In this document: piece by piece, positions 1 to 7,916 of the stretch
Layout: each line of letters begins with the position of its first letter
Numbering within the stretch: position 1 is the stretch's first letter
Assembly: GCA_016788635.1 (NCBI GenBank)
Contig: JAEUSU010000001.1
Span: 1 to 64,000, forward strand
Direction: 5' to 3'
From: Flavobacteriales bacterium
GTDB lineage: Bacteria; Bacteroidota; Bacteroidia; Flavobacteriales_F; PHOS-HE28
DNA length: 64,000 nt
Position numbers and translations under genes: made by a program
Notes under the pieces: generated by a model
Told to the model about the DNA's origin: nothing
Databases searched by the model: none
What the model saw: only the letters and a program-made list of their open reading frames with translations

Positions 1-993
1 ATGGTCCCACTGCTTGATGTAGTGGAACATGTTGTCGTACCAGTAGCCGTGCGGGATGCCGGCCTCGGCGAAGAGCTTCACCGTGGCGCGGGCCACGGCC
101 TCGCTGGGCAGCAGCAGGTGGAAGAAGGTGGCGCTGTCGCCGGCCTCGTCGGTGTGGCGGCGGAACTGCAGGCCGGGGATCCTGCCGAGGCGGTCCTGGA
201 TGATCGCCTTGTGCTTGCGCTGCTGTTCGAGGATGTAGGGCAGCTTGCGCGTCTGGGCCAGGCCGATGGCGGCGTTGATCTCGCCGATGCGGAAGTTGGT
301 GCCCATGATGGGGTGCTGCTCCATGCCCCGGTTGTTGCCGATGTGGTCGTGGCCATGGTCGGCGAACTGCTGCGCGGTGTCCCACAGCTGGTGGTCGTCG
401 GTGATGACCACGCCGCCCTCGCCGCAGGTGTTGATCTTGAAGAAGTCGTAGCTGAAGCTGCCCATGCGCCCGAAGGTGCCGAGCATGCGCCCCTTGTAGC
501 TGCCGCCCAAAGCCTGCGCGCTGTCCTCGATCAGTTGGATGTTGTGCTCCTTGCACACGGCCATGATCCCGTCCAGGTCGGCCGCAGCGCCGCACATGTG
601 CACGAGCAGTACGGCCTTGGTCTTGGGCGTGATCACGGCGCGGATGCCCTCGGCGCTCATGCACAGGGTGTCGTCGATCTCGGCGAAGACGGGCAGGGCG
701 CCGGCCAGCATCACCGCCTCGATGGTGGCGATGTAGGTGAAGGGCGGTACAATGACGTGGTCGCCGTAGCCCACGCCGCAAGCCGCCAGCATGGTGCTCA
801 CGGCCGTGCTGCCGCTGCTGACGGCGAGCCCGTACTTCGCGCCGCAGAACCTGGCCACTTCGGCCTCGAAATCCTTGGCCTTCCAGTGTCCCTGGCGTTG
901 CGCATCGTGGTTGAAGCGGAACAGCACGCCCGTGTTGAGGACGTCCATCACTTCCTTCTTCTCCTCTTCTCCGAAAAGTTCCGTGCCGGGCAT
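1..993 (-). CDS. DegT/DnrJ/EryC1/StrS family PLP-dependent sugar aminotransferase (C-terminus cut off)
   Basis: Reads from ATG at 993 to the window edge with no stop, so 331 codons are present and the C-terminus is missing. The protein begins MPGTELFGEEEKKEVMDVL, the usual start of this fold-type I PLP enzyme family, which transaminates keto-sugars for LPS, O-antigen or natural-product sugars. The segment around SYDFFKINTCGEGG holds the expected PLP-binding lysine followed by the GEGG loop, and QLIEDSAQALGG carries the conserved Asp that contacts the pyridine nitrogen. A consensus TACCTTTG box lies at 1014-1021, 20 nt upstream. The exact sugar substrate cannot be told from the sequence. The 347-residue open frame on the plus strand is only its antisense shadow. 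Confidence 0.9.
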   Translation of the reverse strand, partial: MPGTELFGEEEKKEVMDVLNTGVLFRFNHDAQRQGHWKAKDFEAEVARFCGAKYGLAVSSGSTAVSTMLAACGVGYGDHVIVPPFTYIATIEAVMLAGALPVFAEIDDTLCMSAEGIRAVITPKTKAVLLVHMCGAAADLDGIMAVCKEHNIQLIEDSAQALGGSYKGRMLGTFGRMGSFSYDFFKINTCGEGGVVITDDHQLWDTAQQFADHGHDHIGNNRGMEQHPIMGTNFRIGEINAAIGLAQTRKLPYILEQQRKHKAIIQDRLGRIPGLQFRRHTDEAGDSATFFHLLLPSEAVARATVKLFAEAGIPHGYWYDNMFHYIKQWDH

Positions 994-1013
994 GGTCGAA
1001 TGGGTTGTGGCCG

Positions 1014-1021
1014 CAAAGGTA
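1014..1021 (-). promoter_or_regulatory. -7 box TACCTTTG for the DegT gene
   Basis: Exact match to the Bacteroidota -7 consensus TAnnTTTG, 20 nt before the ATG at 993. Confidence 0.6.
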
Positions 1022-1076
1022 GGCAGGGCACCGCAGGACCTTGACGGAACTCATGGCCGGGCACCGCCCGCAGGGC

Positions 1077-1084
1077 TAGGTTCG
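1077..1084 (+). promoter_or_regulatory. -7 box TAGGTTCG for the SDR gene
   Basis: TAnnTTCG variant ending 17 nt before the ATG at 1102; it is divergent from the box at 1014-1021. Confidence 0.5.
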
Positions 1085-1101
1085 GAGAAAGGACGAACGA
1101 C

Positions 1102-1851
1102 ATGGAGCTCAGCAACAAGGTGGCCCTGATCACCGGGGCCGGTTCAGGGATCGGGGAGGCGGTGGCCCTGCTGTTCGCGCGGCACGGTGCACGGCTCGTG
1201 CTCACGGATGTGGACATGGCGGGCCTCGACCGCGTGGCCGGACTGGCCAAGGCCGGTGGGGCACAGGTCATCACGGTGCGGAACGACGTGTCCGTGGCGA
1301 CGGAATGCGAGGCGGCCGTGGAGGCAGCCCTCAAGGCCTACGGCCGCCTGGACATCGCGGTGAACAACGCCGGCATCGGCGGACCGGCGGCGCTCACAGG
1401 TGACTACCCGCTGGACGGCTGGCACCAGGTGATCAACGTGAACCTGAACGGCGTGTTCTACGGCATGCGCTACCAGATCCCCGCTATGCTGAAGAGCGGC
1501 GCCGGCAGCATCGTCAACATCAGCTCCATCCTGGGGCAGGTGGGCTTCGCCACGGCCAGCGCCTACGTGGCCGCCAAGCACGGTGTGGTTGGACTGAGCA
1601 AGAACGCCGCCATGGAATACGCCGCCCAGGGCATCCGCGTGAACAGCGTGGGACCGGCCTTCATCCGTACGCCGCTGCTCACCAAGCACCTCACCGAGGA
1701 ACAGCTCACGGGCATCGCGGCGATGCACCCGATCGGCAGGCTGGGCCGGCCCGAGGAAGTGGCCGAACTGGTGCTCTGGCTCGCAGGCGACAAGGCCAGC
1801 TTCGTCACGGGCAGCTACTACGCTGTGGACGGCGGCTACCTCACGCGCTGA
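1102..1851 (+). CDS. Short-chain dehydrogenase/reductase (classical SDR)
   Basis: A 249-residue classical SDR, NAD(P)-dependent, cytosolic. The cofactor motif TGAGSGIG is at residues 11-18, NNAG at about 88-91, the catalytic Ser in NISS near 141-142, and Tyr155/Lys159 in SAYVAAK. The C-terminal proline-glycine segment and the ending VDGGYLTR are family-typical. An Asp at the end of the second beta strand (LVLTDVD) suggests NAD rather than NADP preference, which is an inference. The substrate cannot be assigned. The gene is divergent from the DegT gene and convergent with the next gene, with only 15 nt between their stops. Confidence 0.93.
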   Translation: MELSNKVALITGAGSGIGEAVALLFARHGARLVLTDVDMAGLDRVAGLAKAGGAQVITVRNDVSVATECEAAVEAALKAYGRLDIAVNNAGIGGPAALTGDYPLDGWHQVINVNLNGVFYGMRYQIPAMLKSGAGSIVNISSILGQVGFATASAYVAAKHGVVGLSKNAAMEYAAQGIRVNSVGPAFIRTPLLTKHLTEEQLTGIAAMHPIGRLGRPEEVAELVLWLAGDKASFVTGSYYAVDGGYLTR

Positions 1852-1866
1852 GCGCCGCCAGCCCCG

Positions 1867-2979
1867 TCAGTACGCGTACACCTGCCCGTTCCACCACACC
1901 TTCACCCGCCGGTTGGGCATGGTGACGAGCAGCGTATTGCGGTCGAAGGTGAAGTCCTTGAAGGTCTCGCGCTGCAGGGCGACCTGCGTGCGGCCGTCGC
2001 GCCAGATCTTGATGGCACCGTTGACGTCCAGGTAGGCCAGGGTGCCCCAGCCCGCGGCCCAGCGCTCGGGCCAGTAGTTCTCCAGCTCGCGCAACTGGCC
2101 GTTCGCAAAGACCTTCAGCCGGTCGCGGTCCTTGATGATCACCAGGCTGTCCTGCACGAAGTACTCCTGGGGCTCGTAGGTGTAGGCGGTGTACACCTTG
2201 CTGCCGTTGAGCACCTTCAGGCTGCCGGTCTGGTCGATGTAGGCCAGCACGCCCTTGCCCAGCTTCCAGCTCTTGGGCATGATGGGCTCCAGGTCGATGG
2301 TCTCCCCGCGCAGGAAGACCTTGAAGCCGTTGTCCTGCGAATCCTGGTACACCACCATGTCGAGCGCGGCATCGTAGGGCACCTCGTTGGCCTGGGGGGT
2401 GAGCTCGTAGATCTCGCCGCGGTAGAAGACCATCAGCTTGTTCTCGATGGTGGTGACCCACGCGGCGATGTTGTCGCCCGTGCGCCAGCTGTGGATGGGG
2501 TCGTTGGCGAGCGCATCGGCCACCTGGTAGTTGCGGCGGTCGTAGCGCACGTTGATGGTGCGCTGGGCCTCGTCCACCCAGGCCACCAGGCTGTCGTCCA
2601 CGGCCCAGTTGCCCGTGTTGTAGCAGAGGATGTCGAGCTTGCCGTCGTCGTAAAGCTTCAGCGCGCTCGCCAGCTTGTAAGCGGCGAGGTGGTCGGTGCT
2701 CTTGAAATCGGCGCCTACCGTGCGGTCGAGCAGCTTCACCTTGCCGTCCTTGAACACCTTGAGGTCGCCGTTGGTGGCCACGTAGAACACGGCGCCGTCC
2801 CCGAAGGCGAACGACCGCGGCGGCAGGTTCTCCAGCTGCTGGAAGGTGCCTTTGTCGAAGCCGATCAGGCGGTCCATGTAATCGAGGAAGGCGGCCACGC
2901 CCTGGGCACGGGAGGCCGTGGCGAACACCAGCAACAGGGCGGCGGCGGGGGCGCGGAAGGAGCGGAAAGGGAACTGCAT
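1867..2979 (-). CDS. Secreted repeat protein, possible beta-propeller, function unknown
   Basis: I chose the ATG at 2979 because it opens a clean signal peptide (MQFPFRSFRAPAAALLLVF, cleaved after ASRA) and has a TACCTTTC box 4 nt upstream; an in-frame start at 3006 is less likely. The mature protein of about 345 residues is built from about nine repeats of roughly 35 residues. Each has a hydrophobic strand, an acidic turn, then an LKVF-x-DG-like hairpin, for example DLKVFKDG, FKVFLRG, LKVFANG, IKIWRDG and VKVWWNG. The last copy is half length. That arrangement suggests a closed beta-propeller. I recognise no named family and no catalytic motif. No T9SS tail is present, so it is probably periplasmic. 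Confidence 0.75.
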   Translation of the reverse strand: MQFPFRSFRAPAAALLLVFATASRAQGVAAFLDYMDRLIGFDKGTFQQLENLPPRSFAFGDGAVFYVATNGDLKVFKDGKVKLLDRTVGADFKSTDHLAAYKLASALKLYDDGKLDILCYNTGNWAVDDSLVAWVDEAQRTINVRYDRRNYQVADALANDPIHSWRTGDNIAAWVTTIENKLMVFYRGEIYELTPQANEVPYDAALDMVVYQDSQDNGFKVFLRGETIDLEPIMPKSWKLGKGVLAYIDQTGSLKVLNGSKVYTAYTYEPQEYFVQDSLVIIKDRDRLKVFANGQLRELENYWPERWAAGWGTLAYLDVNGAIKIWRDGRTQVALQRETFKDFTFDRNTLLVTMPNRRVKVWWNGQVYAY

Positions 2980-2983
2980 GGCT

Positions 2984-2991
2984 GAAAGGTA
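2984..2991 (-). promoter_or_regulatory. -7 box TACCTTTC, 4 nt before the 2979 start
   Basis: TAnnTTTG-like box so close to the ATG that transcription would begin at or near the start codon. It supports 2979 as the start. Confidence 0.55.
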
Positions 2992-3052
2992 GCGGGGACG
3001 GAGCAAAGGGCATGCCCACGTTGGTCAGCTGTCCGGAAAGCCCGTGGGACGC

Positions 3053-3060
3053 TACTTTCG
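3053..3060 (+). promoter_or_regulatory. -7 box TACTTTCG, 6 nt before the GH38 start
   Basis: TAnnTTCG variant ending 6 nt before the ATG at 3067, implying a very short or absent leader. Confidence 0.55.
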
Positions 3061-3066
3061 ACGGTG

Positions 3067-5742
3067 ATGCGCACCACCGCCCTCGCCGCCCTGCTCCTCC
3101 CCTGCCTGCTCCACGCCCAGGTCGACCTGCCCGTCTTCGGCAAGCAGCACGTGATCAACGGCTACGCCAAGGATATCGAGGGCGAGGTCCTCTCCTACTT
3201 CAGCGTGTACCCCGAGCATGCCACCACGGCACTATTGACCCGCTGCACGGATGGGGCCAAGGCCATCGCATGGGAGACCGAAGCGGTGGAGCAGCCCCTT
3301 GAAGAAGGCTACCATTACTTCAGCTGGATCGCCGCGCACAACAGCACCACCAGCGGAGGCGATCGGTCCTTCGACCTTTACATCAACGGCACGAAGGCGC
3401 TGACCTTCACCACGCACCACAGCACCAGCCCGGGCTCTTGGTCGGCGGCCGGAGCGGACAGCACCAAGCTCGTCTTCGAGTTCAGCAAGGCGGACCGCCA
3501 CGGCGATGCGCACGGCTTCGCGCATTTGCGGGTGCCTGCGAAGTACCTGAACAGCGGTCAGCCGGCGCGCCTGATGATCGTGGGCCACGCCCAGAACAGC
3601 CCGGACTGGTTCATGACCTTCCGGTACACCTTCGAGGAGAAGGTGGAGGTGGAGGTGTTGCCCTTCATCCGCAAGCTGAACGGTCCCCAATGGATGATCC
3701 GATTCAACGTGATGCACTTCGGCCCCTTTACAGCAATGAGATTCAGGTATCGCGATAAGGATGGTCAGTATTTTCAGATGCATCCTGTGATCAACGGGAT
3801 AAATCTGATCGACAAGTATGTTCCGTACGACTCAACGAGCAAGTCGCTCTCTATTCGAGCCGAACTTGGTTCAACCGTGCTGGACACTGTCGTTCAACTG
3901 TCGCCGATCATCCACCGCGACATCCACCTCGTCCACCACAGCCACACCGACATCGGCTACAGTCACCTGCAAAGTGAAGTGGAGAAGATCCAGAACAACA
4001 ACATCAGCCGGGCGCTGGAGCTGATCGACCGCACAAAGGACCATCCCGAAGGCAGCCGCTTCGTGTGGAACGTGGAGAGCCTCTGGGCCGTGGAGAATTT
4101 CCTCGGCATCGCCAGCGAGGCGGACAAGCAGCGCTTCATCGCGGCGGTGAAGGCGGGCAGCATCGCCCTGAGCGCGAACTACGCGAACCTGATGACCGGC
4201 CTGTGCACGCCCGAGGAGATGCATTGGATCGTGGAGTACGCCGATTCGCTGCGCGCTTGGTACGACCTCCCGATCACCATGGCCATGCAGACCGATGTGC
4301 CGGGCATGAGCTGGAGCATGGTGGACGCCTACGCCGCGCACGGCATCCGCCACCTGAGCCAGGGGCCGAACTACATCCCCGACATGCCCGACGGCGGCGA
4401 CCGCATCGGCAGCACCCTGCGCGAACAGGGTGACAAGCCCTACTGGTGGAAGGGCACCACCGGCAAGGACAGCATCCTCGTGTGGACGGCCGGACAGGGC
4501 TACGGCGGCTGGCACGGCTACACGGCCGGGGCCATCAAAGAGCGTGGCACGCGGAAGATCGCCGCCTACATGAACGACCTGGCAGCGAAGGGCTACCCCT
4601 ACGACATGGTGCAGTGGCGCTACAACATCGTGAGCGACAACGGTCCGGTGGACAGCACCCTCAGCGACTTCGTGCGCGAGTGGAACGCGAAGTACATCTC
4701 ACCGCGGCTGATCATCGCCAACGCCGGCACGATGATGCAGGAGTTCGAAACGAAGTACGGCAAGGACATTCCCACCTGGAGCGGCGACTTCACGCCCTAT
4801 TGGGAGGACGGCGCGTACAGCACGGCGAAGGAGGAAGGCGAGGTGCGCGTGCTCAGTGCACGGCTCTCCAACCTGATCGATGCGGCGAAGATCCTGAACA
4901 AGCCCATCGACCCGCAGCTGCTCTACCGCGCCAAGCGCAGCATCGTCATGTGGCACGAGCACACCTGGGGCGCGTGGTGCAGCATCAGCGATCCGGATGC
5001 ACACTTCACTACTGATCAGTGGCGGGTGAAGCAGGACTTTGCGGATAGTGCGGGGTGGTATCTCAAGGAAATTGAAACTCGCATCGGTGCCGAACCAGGA
5101 AGTTCGATTCGATTCTCATTCGATCCCTTACCGCAGAAGTTCAATTGGTATCTCGTTGATGGATTGGATCCATCTGCTACAATTAGACAAGGCGACGCGG
5201 CCCTTTTGGGAGTTGTGCAGAATAGTGACTACAAGCATATCCGTTACAACCTCGAGCTAGATGCGAAACGGACGAAGTACTCCAAACACCTCGCCCTCCC
5301 CTTCAACATCCCCAACGCCACCGTCCGCATCGGCATCGGCGATACCTGCGTAACGCCTGAGAGCGGCAGGATCCCCGGCAGCAACAACGACTTCTTCTGC
5401 GTCCAGCGCTGGATCGATGTGAGCAACGACAGCATGGGCGTCACCATCGTGTGCCCGCAAGGCGCGCTTTGGGAGGTGGGCGAGATGGTGGACGAACGCA
5501 AGGTGAACCCTGGCCGTGGCACCAACCCCGAGAAGTACAAGGCCTGGAAGACCGAGGCGAAGAGCAGCAGCACGATCTACCTCTACGCCCTCAACAACTA
5601 CTGGCACACCAACTTCAAGGCCGACCAGGAAGGGCCGATCGTCTTCGACCTCTACCTGAAGATGCACGGGCCCTTCAAACTGGATGATGCGCGGCGCTTC
5701 GGACTGGAGATGACAAGACCGTTGATCACGTGGTGGAGGTGA
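3067..5742 (+). CDS. Secreted glycoside hydrolase family 38-type alpha-mannosidase-like protein
   Basis: Start taken at ATG 3067, which opens the signal peptide MRTTALAALLLPCLLHAQ; the GTG just before it is less likely. An N-terminal beta-rich region is followed from about residue 280 by the GH38-like catalytic core. HHSHTDIGY gives the His-x-Asp zinc ligands, WNVESLWAVENF follows, and the Asp in AMQTDVPGMSW is the likely nucleophile. HEHTWGAW probably supplies the later zinc His. The C-terminal half is beta-rich. These enzymes cleave alpha-mannosides from glycans, but the substrate here is unknown. Two stretches, about 3731-3900 and 5001-5280, drop to roughly half GC by hand count while flanking sequence is clearly richer, as if the gene were mosaic. 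Confidence 0.82.
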   Translation: MRTTALAALLLPCLLHAQVDLPVFGKQHVINGYAKDIEGEVLSYFSVYPEHATTALLTRCTDGAKAIAWETEAVEQPLEEGYHYFSWIAAHNSTTSGGDRSFDLYINGTKALTFTTHHSTSPGSWSAAGADSTKLVFEFSKADRHGDAHGFAHLRVPAKYLNSGQPARLMIVGHAQNSPDWFMTFRYTFEEKVEVEVLPFIRKLNGPQWMIRFNVMHFGPFTAMRFRYRDKDGQYFQMHPVINGINLIDKYVPYDSTSKSLSIRAELGSTVLDTVVQLSPIIHRDIHLVHHSHTDIGYSHLQSEVEKIQNNNISRALELIDRTKDHPEGSRFVWNVESLWAVENFLGIASEADKQRFIAAVKAGSIALSANYANLMTGLCTPEEMHWIVEYADSLRAWYDLPITMAMQTDVPGMSWSMVDAYAAHGIRHLSQGPNYIPDMPDGGDRIGSTLREQGDKPYWWKGTTGKDSILVWTAGQGYGGWHGYTAGAIKERGTRKIAAYMNDLAAKGYPYDMVQWRYNIVSDNGPVDSTLSDFVREWNAKYISPRLIIANAGTMMQEFETKYGKDIPTWSGDFTPYWEDGAYSTAKEEGEVRVLSARLSNLIDAAKILNKPIDPQLLYRAKRSIVMWHEHTWGAWCSISDPDAHFTTDQWRVKQDFADSAGWYLKEIETRIGAEPGSSIRFSFDPLPQKFNWYLVDGLDPSATIRQGDAALLGVVQNSDYKHIRYNLELDAKRTKYSKHLALPFNIPNATVRIGIGDTCVTPESGRIPGSNNDFFCVQRWIDVSNDSMGVTIVCPQGALWEVGEMVDERKVNPGRGTNPEKYKAWKTEAKSSSTIYLYALNNYWHTNFKADQEGPIVFDLYLKMHGPFKLDDARRFGLEMTRPLITWWR

Positions 5743-5760
5743 AATGCATCACCACAAGGG

Positions 5761-5809
5761 CACAGAGCACACAGAGAAAGTCGATCTAAGTTCCTCCGTG
5801 TCCTCTGTG
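5761..5809. terminator. Imperfect 16-bp inverted repeat between convergent genes
   Basis: Left arm CACAGAGCACACAGAG (5761-5776) pairs with CTCCGTGTCCTCTGTG (5794-5809) at 14 of 16 positions, with a 17-nt loop. It lies between the stops of the convergent GH38 and GNAT genes, so a bidirectional terminator role is plausible. There is no strong T-run, and it may instead be a dispersed palindromic repeat. Confidence 0.55.
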
Positions 5810-5810
5810 G

Positions 5811-6935
5811 CTAATTGAGCTCGCGCTGGTATACCCGGTACCGCTTCCACACCACGCCCCCCAGTCGTTCCATTTGGGCACACATCTTCCGGTTGCGCAC
5901 CATCACCAGGTGGCTGTCCAGGTGCGTGTAGCCACGCTGCTCCGCCACGGAAAGCAGCCGCTGCCCCAGCACGGCCGTAAGGCCATGCGCCTGAAGGTCT
6001 GTACGGACCGCACCAAGCAACAGGTCCAGTTGATCAGCGCGCCGCATGGCCCGCAGGATGTACCACCAGCCGATCGGGAACAAATGCCCCCGTGCGCGCT
6101 GCAGACCTTCGCTCATGTCCGGTGCGGCCACTACGAAGGCCACCGGGGCGTCCTGTCCATCCACCACCAAAACCACCAGCTCCGGGTCCAGTATGAACAT
6201 GTACTTGTCCGCCAGGGCCTGCATCTCCGCCTCGCTCATCGGGGTGAAGCCGAGCAGCTCGCCGTAGGTGGCGTTCACCAGCCGCAGCACCGGTACCACC
6301 CAGGGGCGCAACTGGCGCTTGGTGCGGATGTGCACTACGCGCAGCTTCCCGCCGCGCAGGCATCGCTCCGCCACCGCCGTGAACCGCCGCGCCATGCCCG
6401 GCCTTACCTCCATGCGGTAGGAGACCATGTCCTCAAAGGGCCGGAAGCCGCATGCCTCGACCAGTGGAGGCAGCCATTCCGGACCGGTGGGTGTGGCCAC
6501 CACGGGCAGGTGCGTGAAGCCCTCGATCTGCACGCCCTGCGGGTCGCGGTCGCTGAAACCGAAGGGACCGATGAGCCGGTCCATGCCCTGGCCACGCGCC
6601 CAGACCGCGACCTGGTCCAGCAGGGACCTCACCACCTCGCCGTCGTTGATGCTGTCCAATGCGAAAAACCGCGCGCTGCGTTCACCCGTCCGTTCATTCC
6701 AAGTGTGCGGAACGATGCCCATGACGCGCCCCACCGCCGTCGTTCCCCGCCAGGCCATCCAGCGTGCGACAGTGCAAGTGGCCAGGGCCGGGTTGCGCTG
6801 CGGGTCGTGCAACTCGCGCTCGTCGGCAAGCAGGGGCGGTACGAAGTTGGGCCTGCGGTCCGGCAGCTCCAAAGGCAGGCGGATGAAGCGAGCGAGCGCA
6901 CCCTTGCCGATGACCTCCCGCACTTCCACGGACAT
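5811..6935 (-). CDS. GNAT-superfamily N-acetyltransferase-like protein (YghO-type)
   Basis: A 374-residue soluble protein. The central and C-terminal parts resemble the large GNAT-like proteins of the YghO type: LIGPFGFSDRDPQGVQIEGF in the middle, then a long region ending in AEQRGYTHLDSHLVMVRNRKM and a Trp-Lys-Arg-Tyr-x-Val-Tyr tail (VWKRYRVYQ). No acceptor can be inferred. A CACCTTTA box lies at 6940-6947, 4 nt upstream of the ATG. The gene is divergent from the SUI1 gene, with only 53 nt between the starts. Confidence 0.72.
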   Translation of the reverse strand: MSVEVREVIGKGALARFIRLPLELPDRRPNFVPPLLADERELHDPQRNPALATCTVARWMAWRGTTAVGRVMGIVPHTWNERTGERSARFFALDSINDGEVVRSLLDQVAVWARGQGMDRLIGPFGFSDRDPQGVQIEGFTHLPVVATPTGPEWLPPLVEACGFRPFEDMVSYRMEVRPGMARRFTAVAERCLRGGKLRVVHIRTKRQLRPWVVPVLRLVNATYGELLGFTPMSEAEMQALADKYMFILDPELVVLVVDGQDAPVAFVVAAPDMSEGLQRARGHLFPIGWWYILRAMRRADQLDLLLGAVRTDLQAHGLTAVLGQRLLSVAEQRGYTHLDSHLVMVRNRKMCAQMERLGGVVWKRYRVYQRELN

Positions 6936-6939
6936 GCGC

Positions 6940-6947
6940 TAAAGGTG
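6940..6947 (-). promoter_or_regulatory. -7-like box CACCTTTA, 4 nt before the GNAT start
   Basis: Degenerate [TC]AnnTTT match placed at the same short distance from the ATG as in many other genes here. Confidence 0.4.
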
Positions 6948-6974
6948 CGGAAACGAACGGAAAACCTGCGCCGC

Positions 6975-6982
6975 TACCTTCG
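6975..6982 (+). promoter_or_regulatory. -7 box TACCTTCG, 6 nt before the SUI1 start
   Basis: TAnnTTCG match; the spacing to ATG 6989 predicts a leaderless or nearly leaderless transcript. Confidence 0.55.
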
Positions 6983-6988
6983 CGAACA

Positions 6989-7315
6989 ATGAAGAAGCGC
7001 CCCACTTCCGGCGGACTGGTCTACAGCACCAACCCCAACTTCAGCACAGCCTCCAACCCGACCACGCTCCCGCCCGGTCAGCAGGACCTGCGCATCCACC
7101 TGGACCGCCTGGGGGGCAACAAGACCGTGACGCGCATCGTAGGCTTCACTGGCAAAGAGGCCGATCTTGAGGACCTGGGCCGCGCGCTGAAGAACAAGTG
7201 CGGCGTGGGCGGCAACACCAAGGACGGTGTGATCCTGCTGCAGGGCGACCACCGCGACAAGGTGCTGGCCTTCCTCACCGAGAAAGGATACAAAGCGAAG
7301 AAAGCGGGTGGCTAA
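6989..7315 (+). CDS. yciH: SUI1/YciH-type translation initiation factor-like protein
   Basis: A 108-residue protein with a short disordered N-terminus and a C-terminal SUI1 domain: QDLRIHLDRLGGNKTVTRI, then the family-typical basic and glycine segment LGRALKNKCGVGGNTKDG, and the ending ILLQGDHRDKVLAFLTEKGY. The eukaryotic homologue eIF1 checks start-codon selection; bacterial YciH proteins are thought to influence initiation fidelity or act under stress. Its presence in a genome with many apparently leaderless genes is suggestive but no more than that. The next gene, DUF1905, lies 79 nt downstream on the same strand, with a palindrome in the gap. Confidence 0.9.
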   Translation: MKKRPTSGGLVYSTNPNFSTASNPTTLPPGQQDLRIHLDRLGGNKTVTRIVGFTGKEADLEDLGRALKNKCGVGGNTKDGVILLQGDHRDKVLAFLTEKGYKAKKAGG

Positions 7316-7320
7316 TTGTT

Positions 7321-7378
7321 GGTTGTCAGTTGTTGGTTGTTGGATTTACGGCAGCCTGACAACGGTCAACTGACAACC
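7321..7378. repeat. Perfect 12-bp inverted repeat in an intergenic gap
   Basis: GGTTGTCAGTTG (7321-7332) and CAACTGACAACC (7367-7378) are exact reverse complements 34 nt apart. The spacer repeats the TTGGTTGT word. The low-complexity style differs from the surrounding coding DNA and resembles a dispersed intergenic repeat. It could also attenuate transcription between the two co-directional genes. Confidence 0.6.
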
Positions 7379-7394
7379 TGAAAGGTGTCCAGAT

Positions 7395-7913
7395 ATGCCC
7401 AACCGCAAGCCCCCCAAGACCTACCGCTTCACCGCTCCCTTGGAGAAGATGAACGCGCAGATGGCCTTCACCTACGTGGAGGTGCCCATCGATGTGGAGA
7501 AGGAGTTCGGCACACGCGGACGGGTGCGGGTGCTGGGCACGGTGAACGGCGCCCCGGTGGACCGCGCCTTGATGCCCACCAGGAGCGGCTGCCACATCAT
7601 CATCCTGGGCGGCGAGGTCCGCAGGGCTGCAGGCATAAAAAAGCTCGGCGAGCAGGTACAGGTGGAATTCTGGAAGCACCCCTCGCCCGATGTGCTCGAA
7701 CTGCCCGAGGAACTGGCGGAAACGCTCGATTTCATCCCCGAAATGAAGAAGGCCTGGGAAAAGCTCACCCCCGGCATGCAGCGCAGCATGTGCTACTGGG
7801 TGGGCAGCGCCAAGACCACGGCCACCCGCGCCAAGCGCGTGGCGGAATTGCTGCGGCGGTTCGAGGAAGGCGACTTCCAGGTGGGCCAGGGAAGACCCGA
7901 CAGTGCCGGATGA
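7395..7913 (+). CDS. DUF1905 plus YdeI/OmpD-associated domain protein
   Basis: A 172-residue protein. Residues 1-95 form a DUF1905 barrel (EVPIDVEKEFGTRGRVRVLG, then GEVRRAAGIKKLGEQVQVEF). Residues 100-160 form the helical YdeI/OmpD-associated segment (LPEELAETLDFIPEMKKAWE, then MCYWVGSAKTTATRAKRV). YdeI-type proteins have been linked to resistance to bacteriocins or cationic peptides, but the biochemical role is not settled and should not be assumed here. The gene is convergent with the NRAMP-like gene, with 3 nt between stops. Confidence 0.87.
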   Translation: MPNRKPPKTYRFTAPLEKMNAQMAFTYVEVPIDVEKEFGTRGRVRVLGTVNGAPVDRALMPTRSGCHIIILGGEVRRAAGIKKLGEQVQVEFWKHPSPDVLELPEELAETLDFIPEMKKAWEKLTPGMQRSMCYWVGSAKTTATRAKRVAELLRRFEEGDFQVGQGRPDSAG

Positions 7914-7916
7914 TCG

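Noticed and set aside
1..1044. 347-residue open frame on the plus strand
   Set aside because: It is antisense to the DegT aminotransferase, has low-complexity Val/Ala/His/Gly composition and no domain.
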